Assembly: GCF_016009175.1 (NCBI RefSeq)
Contig: NZ_JADUCM010000007.1
Location: 124,001 to 188,000 of the forward strand
Direction of reading: 5' to 3'
Source: Pseudomonas alkylphenolica
GTDB taxonomy: Bacteria > Pseudomonadota > Gammaproteobacteria > Pseudomonadales > Pseudomonadaceae
DNA: 64,000 nt
Shown: positions 44,099 to 53,451 of the stretch, in pieces
How the letters are laid out: every line of letters starts with the position of its first letter
How positions within the stretch are numbered: position 1 is the stretch's first letter
Notes under the pieces: generated by a model
Database searches by the model: none
What the model saw: the letters and a program-made list of their open reading frames with translations, nothing else
Told to the model about the DNA's origin: nothing
Program-made: the position numbers and the translations under genes

Positions 44099-44174
44099 TG
44101 GCTCCGCGACCAGGACTCGAACCTGGGACCCAATGATTAACAGTCATTTGCTCTACCGACTGAGCTATCGCGGA
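44099..44174 (-). tRNA. tRNA-Asn (anticodon GTT)
   Basis: A 76-base cloverleaf: acceptor TCCGCGA, anticodon loop CTGTTAA, T-arm GGTTCGAGTCC, CCA encoded. First gene of the operon, about 93 bases from the predicted transcription start. Confidence 0.96.
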
Positions 44175-44273
44175 ACTATCAATTTCAAGTACTGCAATTT
44201 CGAAAACTGTATCACTACCGCTTCGAACCCTTCGACCTTGTGCATCGCTGCGTTCATGTCTCTGAGGCGCGCT

Positions 44274-44301
44274 ATTCTACAACCTTCAAAACCCTTGTCA
44301 A
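44274..44301 (-). promoter_or_regulatory. Sigma-70 promoter of the tRNA operon
   Basis: On the minus strand a perfect TTGACA, 16 bases, then TAGAAT, followed by a GC-rich discriminator (AGCGCGCC) as is typical of stringently controlled stable-RNA promoters. Confidence 0.85.
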
Positions 44302-44423
44302 CCCCTAATTTGCATTCAACTTACTGATTTGCAACTTTTTTTCAGATTCCCGATTTTGCTGGAAACCTGCGGGGTGACATACAGCGGGGCGCACTTTACA
44401 AACACTCGAGACAAAATGCAAAT

Positions 44424-44450
44424 AAAAAAGGCCTCGAATTTCGAGGCCTT
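44424..44450 (-). terminator. Terminator of clpB
   Basis: On the minus strand AAGGCCTCGAA and TTCGAGGCCTT pair perfectly and are followed by TTTTA, 19 bases after the clpB stop. Confidence 0.88.
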
Positions 44451-44469
44451 AGCGTAACCACCCGAAAAA

Positions 44470-47034
44470 TCAGGCGAAGACGATTTCCTCGCCCTCGACC
44501 TTGGCGGTAATTCCGGTGCCTGGCAAGAACTTGCCAGCCAGAATCAGCTGCGCCAACGGGTTTTCGATCCAGCGCTGAATCGCCCGTTTCAGCGGCCGTG
44601 CACCGTAGACCGGGTCGTAACCGACGGCGATCAGTTTATCCAGCGCTTCGTCGCTCAGCTCCAGGCTCAGGTCGCGCTCAGCCAGACGGCTGCGCAGACG
44701 GCCCAACTGGATCTGGGTGATACCCGCGATCTGCTCGCGACCCAGAGGCTCGAACACCACTACTTCGTCGATACGGTTGATGAACTCGGGGCGGAAATGC
44801 GCGCCCACGGCGTCCATCACAGCTGCACGTTGCGCTTCACGATCACCGACCAGGTCCTGGATCTGTGCCGAGCCCAGGTTGGAGGTCATCACGATCACGG
44901 TATTACGGAAATCCACCGTACGACCGTGGCTGTCGGTCAGGCGTCCGTCTTCCAGTACCTGCAGCAACACGTTGAACACGTCCGGATGGGCCTTCTCGAC
45001 CTCATCCAGCAGCACAACCGCGTAAGGCTTGCGCCGTACCGCTTCGGTCAGGTAACCGCCCTCTTCGTAACCGACGTAGCCTGGTGGTGCACCGATCAGG
45101 CGGGCCACGGAGTGTTTCTCCATGAACTCGGACATGTCGATACGCACCATGGCCTCTTCGGTGTCGAACAGGAACTCGGCCAGCGCCTTGCACAGCTCGG
45201 TCTTACCTACCCCGGTCGGGCCGAGGAAGAGGAACGAGCCACTTGGCCGGTTAGGGTCGGACAAACCGGCCCGCGAACGGCGCACGGCGTTGGAGACAGC
45301 CACCACGGCTTCTTCCTGACCGATCACACGCTGGTGCAGCAAGCTTTCCATCTTCAGCAGTTTTTCCCGCTCGCCTTCAAGCATCTTGGCCACGGGGATG
45401 CCGGTCCACTTCGAGACGACTTCGGCAATCTCTTCTTCAGTCACCTTGTTACGCAGCAACTGGTTTTCGGCCTTGCCGTGCTGGTCGACCATCTGCAGGC
45501 TGCGCTCCAGGTCCGGGATCACCCCGTACTGCAGCTCGGCCATGCGGCTGAGGTCGCCTTTGCGCCGTGCGGTTTCCAGCTCCTGGCGCGACTGCTCGAT
45601 TTTCTGCTGGATCTGGGCAGAACCCTGCACTTCGGCTTTTTCCGAGGTCCAGACTTCTTCCAGGTCAGCGTACTCACGCTCCAGCCGGGCAATCTCTTCG
45701 GTCAGCTTTTCCAGGCGCTTGAGCGCGGCTTCATCTTCTTCCTTCTTCAGCGCCTGGGATTCAACCTTGAGTTGAATCAGGCGGCGCTCCAGGCGATCGA
45801 GCACTTCGGGCTTGGAGTCGATCTCCATACGAATGCGGCTGGCCGCTTCGTCAACCAGGTCGATGGCCTTGTCGGGCAGCTGCCGGTCGGTGATGTAGCG
45901 ATGGCTGAGCTTGGCCGCGGCGATGATCGCGCCGTCGGTGATCGCCACCTTGTGGTGTACCTCGTAACGCTCTTTGAGGCCACGCAGGATCGCGATGGTG
46001 TCTTCTTCGCTCGGCTCTTCTACCAGTACTTTCTGGAAGCGCCGCTCAAGGGCTGCGTCTTTCTCGATGTACTGACGGTACTCGTTGAGGGTGGTAGCAC
46101 CCACGCAATGCAGCTCACCACGGGCCAGGGCCGGCTTGAGCATGTTGCCGGCGTCCATGGAGCCTTCGCCTTTACCGGCGCCGACCATGGTGTGCAGTTC
46201 GTCGATGAACAGAATGATCTGCCCTTCTTGCTTGGACAGCTCATTGAGCAGGCCTTTGAGGCGCTCTTCGAACTCACCGCGGAACTTGGCACCGGCAATC
46301 AGCGCGCCCATGTCCAGCGACAGCAGACGCTTGCCTTTGAGGCCGTCCGGTACTTCACCGTTGATGATGCGCTGGGCCAGGCCTTCGGCAATGGCGGTTT
46401 TACCCACACCAGGCTCACCGATCAGCACCGGATTGTTCTTGGTACGGCGTTGCAACACCTGGATGGTGCGGCGGATTTCGTCGTCACGGCCGATCACCGG
46501 GTCAAGCTTGCCGTCTTCAGCACGCTTGGTGAGGTCGACGGTGTACTTGTCCAGGGCCTGACGCGACTCCTCAGCGTTGGGGTCGTTGACCGCCTCGCCA
46601 CCGCGCAGGTTACTGATCGCGTTTTCCAGGGCCTTTTTGGTTACGCCCTGCCCCAGCAGCAATTTGCCGAGCTTGCTGTTCTCGTCCATGGCGGCGAGCA
46701 GCACCAGTTCACTGGAGATGAACTGGTCGCCCTTCTGCTGGGCCAGGCGGTCGGCCTGGTTGAGCAGGCGCGCCAGGTCCTGCGACATGTTGACGTCGCC
46801 GGTCGGGTTCTGGATTTTCGGCAGTTGGTCGAGCTCTTTGCTCAACGCCTTGCGCAGGCTGTTGACGTCAAAGCCCACCTGCATCAGCAACGGCTTGATC
46901 GAACCACCTTGCTGGTCGATCAACGCTTGCAACAGGTGCGCAGGCTCGATGGCGGGATGGTCCATACCAACGGCCAGGGATTGGGAATCGGATAACGCCA
47001 GCTGTAATTTGCTGGTCAAACGGTCTATTCGCAT
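44470..47034 (-). CDS. clpB: ATP-dependent protein disaggregase ClpB
   Basis: This 854-residue Hsp100 chaperone rescues aggregated proteins together with DnaK. An N-domain (1-145) is followed by NBD1 (Walker [14 protein letters not shown], Walker [16 protein letters not shown]). The coiled-coil middle domain (about 405-525) is rich in Glu/Arg heptads. NBD2 follows ([30 protein letters not shown]). Full length for the family. GGAAGG precedes the ATG. A heat-shock (RpoH) promoter candidate lies 78-105 bases upstream. Confidence 0.97.
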   Translation of the reverse strand: MRIDRLTSKLQLALSDSQSLAVGMDHPAIEPAHLLQALIDQQGGSIKPLLMQVGFDVNSLRKALSKELDQLPKIQNPTGDVNMSQDLARLLNQADRLAQQKGDQFISSELVLLAAMDENSKLGKLLLGQGVTKKALENAISNLRGGEAVNDPNAEESRQALDKYTVDLTKRAEDGKLDPVIGRDDEIRRTIQVLQRRTKNNPVLIGEPGVGKTAIAEGLAQRIINGEVPDGLKGKRLLSLDMGALIAGAKFRGEFEERLKGLLNELSKQEGQIILFIDELHTMVGAGKGEGSMDAGNMLKPALARGELHCVGATTLNEYRQYIEKDAALERRFQKVLVEEPSEEDTIAILRGLKERYEVHHKVAITDGAIIAAAKLSHRYITDRQLPDKAIDLVDEAASRIRMEIDSKPEVLDRLERRLIQLKVESQALKKEEDEAALKRLEKLTEEIARLEREYADLEEVWTSEKAEVQGSAQIQQKIEQSRQELETARRKGDLSRMAELQYGVIPDLERSLQMVDQHGKAENQLLRNKVTEEEIAEVVSKWTGIPVAKMLEGEREKLLKMESLLHQRVIGQEEAVVAVSNAVRRSRAGLSDPNRPSGSFLFLGPTGVGKTELCKALAEFLFDTEEAMVRIDMSEFMEKHSVARLIGAPPGYVGYEEGGYLTEAVRRKPYAVVLLDEVEKAHPDVFNVLLQVLEDGRLTDSHGRTVDFRNTVIVMTSNLGSAQIQDLVGDREAQRAAVMDAVGAHFRPEFINRIDEVVVFEPLGREQIAGITQIQLGRLRSRLAERDLSLELSDEALDKLIAVGYDPVYGARPLKRAIQRWIENPLAQLILAGKFLPGTGITAKVEGEEIVFA

Positions 47035-47111
47035 AAGTTACCTTCCTTTTATGGGCAGGCCGGAGCGATGGACACACCTGATGAAGATAAACCTGCCTGA
47101 GATACCCCATT

Positions 47112-47139
47112 AGATGAGGGTGATTCTGGAGGATTCAAG
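47112..47139 (-). promoter_or_regulatory. Candidate RpoH (sigma-32) promoter of clpB
   Basis: On the minus strand CTTGAA, 13 bases, then CCCTCATCT closely matches the heat-shock consensus CTTGAAA / CCCCATnT. It lies upstream of a classic heat-shock gene. Confidence 0.75.
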
Positions 47140-47159
47140 CTTAGACGGGTTGATTCAGG

Positions 47160-47900
47160 TCAGCGCGGATCAAGCCAGATCAGCGAGGCAAAGCGGCCGC
47201 CTTGCGGGGTGCGGCGGTAGGAGTAGAAGCGCGGGTCGCTAACGGTGCACTCACCGCCGCCATACACAGCGTTTACGCCATGCGCAGCCAGGCGAATGCG
47301 CGCCAGCTTATAGATGTCGGCGATGAACTTTCCAGGTTGCGCACCCGGTACAAATGCCATGGCAGTTTCCGGATGAACGGTCACGAAGGCTTCACGCACT
47401 TCGGCGCCCACTTCAAACGCCTGCGGGCCGATAGCCGGCCCGAGCCAGACCATGACGTCGTGCGGCTCAACGTTCAAACGGTCGACCGTGGCTTCCAACA
47501 CACCATTGGCCAACCCGCGCCAGCCGGCATGTGCGGCTGCAACCCGAGTGCCGGCGCGGTCGCAAAACAGTGCGGGCAGGCAATCGGCGGTCATCACCGT
47601 GCAGGCGATGCCCGGGGTGGCCGTCCAGCTGGCATCGGCCTCGGCAATTACTGCCGGGTTGGCATCGGCAACGACAACGCCGTGCACTTGCTTGAGCCAG
47701 GCCGGCTGGATGCCGAACTCGGTGGTCAGGCGACGACGGTTCTCGGCGACTGCATCCGGCGCATCGCCGACATGGTCACCGAGGTTGAAGCTGTCGTAGG
47801 GCGGCAGGCTGACGCCGCCCGAACGGGTGGTGACGCACGCACGAACCCCGGCTGGCGCAGGCCAGTCCGGAATCAGCAGGTGGTGCGTCAGCTCACTCAT
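47160..47900 (-). CDS. pgeF: Peptidoglycan editing factor PgeF (YfiH, laccase-domain)
   Basis: This 246-residue protein of the YfiH/DUF152 family has the metal-site motifs QVHG, TADCLPALFCD and AAHAGWRGLANGVL. Family members act on purine nucleosides and, in E. coli, PgeF prevents misincorporation of Ser into peptidoglycan by hydrolysing UDP-MurNAc-L-Ser. The ATG at 47900 overlaps the end of rluD by four bases, so the two are coupled, the common rluD-yfiH order. Confidence 0.9.
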   Translation of the reverse strand: MSELTHHLLIPDWPAPAGVRACVTTRSGGVSLPPYDSFNLGDHVGDAPDAVAENRRRLTTEFGIQPAWLKQVHGVVVADANPAVIAEADASWTATPGIACTVMTADCLPALFCDRAGTRVAAAHAGWRGLANGVLEATVDRLNVEPHDVMVWLGPAIGPQAFEVGAEVREAFVTVHPETAMAFVPGAQPGKFIADIYKLARIRLAAHGVNAVYGGGECTVSDPRFYSYRRTPQGGRFASLIWLDPR

Positions 47901-48859
47901 CCAACAAACGCCTCGCGGTCTTGCTTGAGCAGCGACAGCAACCAGACGAAGTCGTCTGGCAGCGACGATTCCCAGCCCATGCGCTCGCCGGTCACCGGAT
48001 GATCCAGCTCGAGGAAGCGCGCATGCAGGGCCTGACGCGGGAAGGTCTTGAGCGCCTCGACCATGGTCTGGCTGGCGGCTGGCGGAATGCGGAAGCGCCC
48101 GCCGTAGACCGGATCGCCGACCAACGGGAAGTTCACATGGGCCATGTGCACGCGAATCTGGTGGGTACGCCCGGTTTCCAGCTTGACCCGCACGTGGGTG
48201 TGGGAACGGAAGCGCTCCAGCACGCGGTAGTGACTGACAGCCGGCTTGCCGCCTTCGGTCACGGCCATGCGCTGGCGTTGCCCGCCATGACGACCGATCG
48301 GGGCGTTGATCTTGCCACCGGCGGTTACCACGCCAATCACGATGCATTCATAGATGCGGCTGACACTGCGGCTTTGCAACTGGGCAACCAGCTGGGTCTG
48401 CGCCTGAATGGTCTTGGCCACCACCATCAGACCGGTGGTGTCCTTGTCCAGGCGGTGGACGATGCCGGCACGCGGGACATTGATGATGTCCGGCACGTGG
48501 TGCAGCAGTGCGTTGAGCAGGGTGCCATCGGCGTGGCCCGCAGCCGGGTGGACCACCAGCCCGGCGGGCTTGTTGATCACCAGGATGTGGTCGTCTTCAT
48601 AGACGATATCCAGCTCGATGTCCTGGGCCACCCACTCGCCCTGGGCTTCCTGTTCGGCCTCAAGGTTGAGCAACGAGCCGCCGTGGACGATATCGCGCGG
48701 ACGCAGGACGGCGCCATCGACCGTCAGGCGCCCCTCCTTGATCCAGGTGGAAAGGCGCGAGCGCGAGTGCTCAGCGAACAATTGGGCGGCGACTTGGTCG
48801 AGGCGTTGCCCGCCCAATTCGGACGGCACCTCTGCGCTAAGTTGAATGATCTCGGACAT
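47897..48859 (-). CDS. rluD: 23S rRNA pseudouridine synthase RluD
   Basis: This 320-residue enzyme makes pseudouridines in helix 69 of 23S rRNA (1911, 1915, 1917 in E. coli numbering). An S4 RNA-binding domain (about 15-80: QRLDQVAAQLFAEHSRSRLSTW) precedes the catalytic domain with GIVHRLDKDTTGLMVVAKT (catalytic Asp) and ETGRTHQIRVHMAHV. The ATG at 48859 fits the family start; seven extra upstream residues are unlikely. It is divergent from bamD. Confidence 0.95.
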   Translation of the reverse strand: MSEIIQLSAEVPSELGGQRLDQVAAQLFAEHSRSRLSTWIKEGRLTVDGAVLRPRDIVHGGSLLNLEAEQEAQGEWVAQDIELDIVYEDDHILVINKPAGLVVHPAAGHADGTLLNALLHHVPDIINVPRAGIVHRLDKDTTGLMVVAKTIQAQTQLVAQLQSRSVSRIYECIVIGVVTAGGKINAPIGRHGGQRQRMAVTEGGKPAVSHYRVLERFRSHTHVRVKLETGRTHQIRVHMAHVNFPLVGDPVYGGRFRIPPAASQTMVEALKTFPRQALHARFLELDHPVTGERMGWESSLPDDFVWLLSLLKQDREAFVG

Positions 48860-49009
48860 GCTCGAATCAGCGGGCGGCACAGCCTTTGGTTTCGACTGCG
48901 CGCTTGTGGTTAAATACGACGTCTTTTGCCCCGGAGACTACATCGGGGTGCTCATCATAACAGGACGGCCCCGCCCAAGACAGCGGCCGTCATAGGGACG
49001 CAAGCCGCT

Positions 49010-50026
49010 ATGCAAGTGAAACACCTGCTGCTGATCGCCATCCTCGGACTGACCGCTGCTTGTTCTTCGAAGGAAGTCGTCGACGAAAACCTGAGCGAAG
49101 CCGAGCTGTACCAGCAGGCGCAGGCCGACCTGGACAACCACAGCTACACCAGCGCCACGAGCAAGCTCAAGGCCCTGGAGTCGCGCTATCCTTTCGGTCG
49201 CTATGCCGACCAGGCCCAACTCGAGCTGATTTATGCGAACTACAAGAACGCAGAGCCCGAGGCTGCCAAATCGGCTGCCGAGCGTTTCATTCGCTTGCAC
49301 CCTCAGCACCCGAACGTCGACTACGCCTACTACCTCAAGGGTCTGACCTCGTTCGACCAGGACCGTGGCCTGCTGGCGCGCTTCCTGCCGCTGGACATGA
49401 CCAAGCGTGACCCGGGTGCTGCCCGCGACTCGTACAACGAGTTCGCCCAGCTCACCAGCCGCTTCCCGAACAGCCGTTACTCGCCCGACGCCAAGCAGCG
49501 CATGATCTACCTGCGCAACCTGCTGGCCTCCTACGAGATCCACGTGGCTGACTACTACCTGACCCGTCAGGCCTATGTCGCTGCCGCCAACCGTGGTCGC
49601 TATGTGGTCGAGAACTTCCAGGAAACCCCATCGGTCGGCGACGGCCTGGCGGTAATGGTCGAGGCTTACCAGCGTCTGCACCTGGACGAACTGGCTGCCA
49701 CCAGCCTGGAAACGCTGAAGCTCAACTACCCCGATCACCCGAGCCTGGTCGATGGCCAGTTCCAGCCCAAGCAGGAAGAAGCCGACAACCGTTCGTGGCT
49801 GTCCAAGGCTACTCTGGGCCTGATCGAGAGCGAAGCGCCGCTGCCGCCGGGTGAAACCCGCGCCAACCAGGACGTGATCAAGCAGTACGAAGACGCCAAG
49901 GAAGCAATTCCAGAAGAACTGCTGCCTGAAAACCGCGACGCTGTCGAAGAAGAGCAGCACGAAGCGGAAGGCAACAACGACGACCGCTCATGGTTCAGCT
50001 ACATGACCTTCGGCGTGTTCGACTGA
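49010..50026 (+). CDS. bamD: Outer-membrane assembly lipoprotein BamD
   Basis: This 338-residue lipoprotein is the essential TPR-containing partner of BamA in outer-membrane protein insertion. The signal [18 protein letters not shown] ends in a lipobox Cys at 18. TPR-like helices run to about residue 245 ([40 protein letters not shown]). A long acidic C-terminal tail, typical of Pseudomonas BamD, follows. The ATG at 49010 places the lipobox correctly. It is divergent from rluD. The gap holds two short hairpins (48929-48948 and 48963-48990). A terminator follows. Confidence 0.94.
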   Translation: MQVKHLLLIAILGLTAACSSKEVVDENLSEAELYQQAQADLDNHSYTSATSKLKALESRYPFGRYADQAQLELIYANYKNAEPEAAKSAAERFIRLHPQHPNVDYAYYLKGLTSFDQDRGLLARFLPLDMTKRDPGAARDSYNEFAQLTSRFPNSRYSPDAKQRMIYLRNLLASYEIHVADYYLTRQAYVAAANRGRYVVENFQETPSVGDGLAVMVEAYQRLHLDELAATSLETLKLNYPDHPSLVDGQFQPKQEEADNRSWLSKATLGLIESEAPLPPGETRANQDVIKQYEDAKEAIPEELLPENRDAVEEEQHEAEGNNDDRSWFSYMTFGVFD

Positions 50027-50056
50027 GCAACGTTGTAATAGAACGTTGCAATAGAT

Positions 50057-50083
50057 AAAGGGAGGCCAAGGCCTCCCTTTTTT
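50057..50083 (+). terminator. Rho-independent terminator after bamD
   Basis: AAAGGGAGGCC and GGCCTCCCTTTTTT form a perfect stem with a T run, about 30 bases after the bamD stop. Confidence 0.9.
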
Positions 50084-50133
50084 CTTGCCCGGGCCATAGA
50101 CTTAAGGCTCTTCACTGATAAAGCTGAACACCC

Positions 50134-50361
50134 ATGGTTCGCCTACTTTTCTGGATTGCCCTGATTGCTGCTGCGTTCTGGCTGTGGCGCAAGTTCAAGG
50201 CCAGCACTGCTGCGCCTCACAACAGCCTCGAAGACCCGTTGAAGATGGTGCGTTGCGCCCACTGCGGCGTGCACCTGCCCAGTGACCGGGCATTGCATCG
50301 CGGGGCGCAGTGGTATTGCAGCCAGGCGCACCTGGAACAAGGGCCAGGCGCGCAACGCTAA
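50134..50361 (+). CDS. PP0621 family small membrane protein with zinc motif
   Basis: This 75-residue protein has one N-terminal membrane segment (LLFWIALIAAAFWLW), a basic linker, and a small cytoplasmic Cys motif: CAHCGVHLP followed by WYCSQAHLE, i.e. CxxC...C-x3-H, likely binding zinc. It matches the PP0621 family, of unknown function. In pseudomonads it stands between bamD and the thiO/pilin genes, as here. Confidence 0.83.
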   Translation: MVRLLFWIALIAAAFWLWRKFKASTAAPHNSLEDPLKMVRCAHCGVHLPSDRALHRGAQWYCSQAHLEQGPGAQR

Positions 50362-50380
50362 CCACCGCCCACACCGTTCG

Positions 50381-50470
50381 TAGGAGCGAGGCTTGCCCGC
50401 GAAGAGCGATGACACGGGGCTACTGATACACCGCGGTGGCCTCTTCGCCGGCAAGCCGGGCTCCTACAGG
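50381..50470. repeat. REP-like inverted pair overlapping the thiO 3' end
   Basis: TAGGAGCGAGGCTTGCCCGC and CGCCGGCAAGCCGGGCTCCTAC-type arms flank a loop. The right arm runs into the last codons and stop of thiO. The REP unit therefore supplies the thiO stop codon. Confidence 0.8.
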
Positions 50471-51567
50471 CTTGCCAGACGCCCGGCGGGGGCGTACGGC
50501 GCTGGGTCGATCACCGGCTCGCGCCCCAGTAACAGGTCGGCAAACAGCTGGCACGATGCAGGCGCCAGCACCAGGCCGTTGCGGTAGTGCCCGCAGTTCA
50601 GCCACAGCCCCTGGTGTTCCGGCACCTGCCCGATATAGGGAATCCCTTCAGGGGAGCCAGGCCGCAATCCCGCCCAATGGGCAATCGGGATAGCCCCGGC
50701 CAGTGCCGGCAACAACTCCACCGCAGATGCTTTCAGGCTTTCCAGCGCTTCGTCGGTTGGCGTCTTGTCGTAGCCTGCATGCTCCAGGGTACTGCCCACC
50801 AGAATATGCCCGTCACGCCGCGGAATCGCGTAACGACCTTTGGCCAACACCATGCTCGGCAAGAAGTCGGCAGCGCATTTGTACAAAATCATCTGGCCTT
50901 TGACCGGCTCAACCGGCAGGTCCAGGCCCAAGGTACTCAGCAGATCGCCGCTCCAGGCACCGGCGGTCAGCACCACGCTGTCGCCATGAATGATGCCTTT
51001 AGTGGTCTGCACACCATTGATCCGCTCGCCTTCGCGGCTGAACCCGGTGATTTCACAGTACTCGCGAATACTCACGTTGGACATGGCCTGCAGCGCCGCC
51101 TTCAGCGACTTGACCAGGCGCGGGTTGCGCACGTTGGCAACACCGGCCATGTAGACAGCGCGCTGAAAGCCGCTGCCAAGTACCGGCACCGCATCGTAGG
51201 CGGCAGTAATGTCTACGGCGCTGAGCGGGCGCCCTTCCCGTGCAGCCCAGGCCAGCGCCTCGGCTTCATCGTCCAGGTCCAGCCAGTACAGGCCGGTGGT
51301 ATGCACTTCGGGGTCCACGCCGGTGCTGGCGAACAGGCGCTGGCCCAGCTGTGGATAAAAATCCTGCGACCAGTGCGCCAGCGCCGTCACGGCCGGGCTG
51401 TAGCGCCAAGGGTACAGCGGCGAGACAATACCACCGCCGGCCCACGATGATTCCTGCCCAAGCTCACCCCGATCACACAACACAACGTGCTCGACCTCGC
51501 TGGCGAGGTTGAACGCAGTCAGCAGGCCGATCACCCCGCCGCCGACTATCACTACTTGCTTGGTCAT
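50464..51567 (-). CDS. thiO: FAD-dependent glycine oxidase ThiO
   Basis: This 367-residue DAO-family flavoenzyme oxidises glycine to the imine needed to build the thiazole of thiamine in aerobes. The Rossmann motif VVIVGGGVIGLLTAFNLA is N-terminal. The flavin and substrate region includes SSWAGGGIVSPLYPWRY, and the C-terminal block WAGLRPGSPEGIPYIG and NCGHYRNGLVLAP is typical. It lies just downstream of pilE on the same strand. Its stop codon is within a REP arm. Confidence 0.9.
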   Translation of the reverse strand: MTKQVVIVGGGVIGLLTAFNLASEVEHVVLCDRGELGQESSWAGGGIVSPLYPWRYSPAVTALAHWSQDFYPQLGQRLFASTGVDPEVHTTGLYWLDLDDEAEALAWAAREGRPLSAVDITAAYDAVPVLGSGFQRAVYMAGVANVRNPRLVKSLKAALQAMSNVSIREYCEITGFSREGERINGVQTTKGIIHGDSVVLTAGAWSGDLLSTLGLDLPVEPVKGQMILYKCAADFLPSMVLAKGRYAIPRRDGHILVGSTLEHAGYDKTPTDEALESLKASAVELLPALAGAIPIAHWAGLRPGSPEGIPYIGQVPEHQGLWLNCGHYRNGLVLAPASCQLFADLLLGREPVIDPAPYAPAGRLASL

Positions 51568-51604
51568 CTATCGATCCAATTTCCAAAGTAAACCGTGAAG
51601 GGCG

Positions 51605-52012
51605 TCAGCCACCCCAACACCTACCGCCGGCCTCCCCTGCACTGCCAGGGTTGCCACGCACACCGGCCTGGTCCAGTTCATAGTCACCGCAGTGATCTGC
51701 CGTCATCAGGCCAGCCGGCAGCCGCCGTGCCAAAAGCCTGAAGGACTCGATATCGCGCACAGCCTGCAAGCTGTAGTACGCGGTGCCACTGGCCAGGGGC
51801 GTTTGCTCCGAGTCACTGTCGCTGTACTGGCCTGCCCGCGCGTAATGACGCTCAAGCTGCAGCGCACTTGCATATAACAGGCTGACAACGTCCGTGCGCG
51901 CAGTCGTTCTGACCTGGTCGCGGTAACTGGGGTAGGCAATGCTCGCCAGAATGCCGACCACGGCGATGACAATCAACAGTTCGATCAGGCTCAATCCTTT
52001 CTGCTGCATCAT
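51605..52012 (-). CDS. pilE: Minor type IV pilin PilE
   Basis: This 135-residue prepilin has leader MMQQKG, then LSLIELLIVIAVVGILASIA with Glu5. The globular part has YSLQAVRDIESFRLLARRL and a Cys pair (DHCGDYEL, GRCWGG). Minor pilins of this set prime pilus assembly from the tip. It is the last gene of pilV-pilW-pilX-pilE, 10 bases after pilX. PilY1, usually before pilE, is absent. Confidence 0.85.
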   Translation of the reverse strand: MMQQKGLSLIELLIVIAVVGILASIAYPSYRDQVRTTARTDVVSLLYASALQLERHYARAGQYSDSDSEQTPLASGTAYYSLQAVRDIESFRLLARRLPAGLMTADHCGDYELDQAGVRGNPGSAGEAGGRCWGG

Positions 52013-52022
52013 TTACTGTTCC

Positions 52023-52529
52023 TTAATGGATCTGCCGCCAGAGGATCCGCTGCGCGGGCTGCGGCGTTGGCCCGACAGGTTGCGCAATCACGCTTTCCAG
52101 CACGCTGCGGGCCATGCCGTGGCGGCGTACGGCAGTGACCCGGTAAAGATTGACCTCAAGCCCGCGTGGCATATGCCTTGCCTGGGTACTCAACCCCAGC
52201 GACTGAACAAGATAGAAGCCGCCCTCGCCCACCTGCCAGTCCAGCCCCGAGCTGTGCGCTGGCCCCGCATAAACACCGCCATGGGTGACATCACCCGCTT
52301 CAGGCGGCGGCAAACAGAATGCGCAAGGTGGCCACGCCTGGGCCTGCACCCTGGACTCTGCGTGTTGCAGCAGCTGCTGCGCCCGGTCGAAGACCTGCAA
52401 GGATGTGCGCAGGTTTCGCGCCATGCGTTCTTGCTGGAGCGCACTGCCCGCTGACGAGAGCCCGAGCAGGCCCAACAGCAAAACCAGTGTCAGGCTGATC
52501 AGCAGCACCAGGCCGCGCTGCCCGCTCAT
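52023..52529 (-). CDS. pilX: Minor type IV pilin PilX
   Basis: This 168-residue protein begins MSGQRG, then LVLLISLTLVLLLGLLGLSS, with no Glu5, as in other pseudomonad PilX proteins. The motif SALQQERMARNLRTSLQVFDRAQQLLQHAE marks the PilX N-terminal family. One close Cys pair (PPCAFCLPP) is present. It overlaps pilW by four bases. Confidence 0.83.
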   Translation of the reverse strand: MSGQRGLVLLISLTLVLLLGLLGLSSAGSALQQERMARNLRTSLQVFDRAQQLLQHAESRVQAQAWPPCAFCLPPPEAGDVTHGGVYAGPAHSSGLDWQVGEGGFYLVQSLGLSTQARHMPRGLEVNLYRVTAVRRHGMARSVLESVIAQPVGPTPQPAQRILWRQIH

Positions 52530-53179
52530 GAGTTCGCCACCGGGTTGCCCAGTGCGATACGCATGCGGTACGTCTGCGGCCTGGCGCGTTGCTGCGGGTC
52601 GCTCAGGGTCAGGCTCAGGTGCACAGCGTCATTGCGCAGTTCAAGCTGCAGGTCACTGACCCCGTCAACCAGCACGCCGGTGCTCGACCCGCTACGCAGG
52701 CGCAGTTGATGCCCCACCAGGCGGTAATCCTGGCGGTGCAGGGCCACGGCAAACTGCCCGGTGCCTGGCAGGTGCGGCCCCGCCTGCACACGGGCCTGCG
52801 TTCGGCAGTCGGTGAGCAAGGTCCAGTCCGGGCGGCCACCACCCTGGGTAACTTCTGCGCTGATCAGGCTCAGGCGTTGCAGGCGCCCGTCAGCGCCGTG
52901 GCTGATGTACAGGGGTTGGGCAAAGGCTTCGGCGTGCAAAGGGTCGTCAAACTCAATGGTGTCTTGCTGCAGGCAACCAAACATGCCCGCCATGCGGATA
53001 CTCTGGGCCAGACGCTGCAGGGCCTGGCGTGCATCCTCCTGCATCCGCACTGCCGCAGCTTGCGCCTGCCACGACTGGCTTGCCGCCATAAACAACCGAC
53101 TGGCACCCAGCAACAGGAGTAAGCCCAGGCTCAGGGCCAGCAGCACTTCCAGCAGGCTGAAGCCCGTCTGCCACCTCAT
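52526..53179 (-). CDS. pilW: Minor type IV pilin PilW
   Basis: This 217-residue prepilin has leader MRWQTG, then FSLLEVLLALSLGLLLLLG with Glu5, and QDARQALQRLA-type helix (EDARQALQRLAQSIRMAGMFGC) that is diagnostic of PilW. The C-terminal part is beta-rich. It overlaps both neighbours by four bases, so the cluster is tightly coupled. Confidence 0.83.
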   Translation of the reverse strand: MRWQTGFSLLEVLLALSLGLLLLLGASRLFMAASQSWQAQAAAVRMQEDARQALQRLAQSIRMAGMFGCLQQDTIEFDDPLHAEAFAQPLYISHGADGRLQRLSLISAEVTQGGGRPDWTLLTDCRTQARVQAGPHLPGTGQFAVALHRQDYRLVGHQLRLRSGSSTGVLVDGVSDLQLELRNDAVHLSLTLSDPQQRARPQTYRMRIALGNPVANS

Positions 53180-53343
53180 CGCGCCTGCTCTGCATAAGCT
53201 GCCTGGGTAGTGCGCAACGCACTCTCCGTAGCCTGTAACGCCTGCACCTGCAACGCGGCCAGCGCCAGAAAGCCCATCCCCAGCACCACCATCGCCAGCA
53301 GGACTTCAATCAACGTCATGCCTGTTTGCCGCCCGCCATCCAT
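53176..53343 (-). CDS. pilV: Very short PilV-like minor prepilin
   Basis: This 55-residue reading frame has leader MDGGRQTG, then MTLIEVLLAMVVLGMGFLAL with Glu5, and the helix AALQVQALQATESALRTTQ. It then stops. Ordinary PilV proteins are two to three times longer, so only the N-terminal helix is present and the globular head is missing. The stop overlaps the pilW start (ATGA), which argues for a real, translated gene rather than random decay. Its position (first, before pilW) is that of pilV. Confidence 0.7.
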   Translation of the reverse strand: MDGGRQTGMTLIEVLLAMVVLGMGFLALAALQVQALQATESALRTTQAAYAEQAR

Positions 53344-53451
53344 GGCTTACCCCCGCAGACTTTTCCACACCCCTTTGCCAATCCGGCCGACTGGACGCCG
53401 CCAGCACCGGGCTCGACTCTATAGCGAAGCACTTCCAGGGAGGAATGCAGC

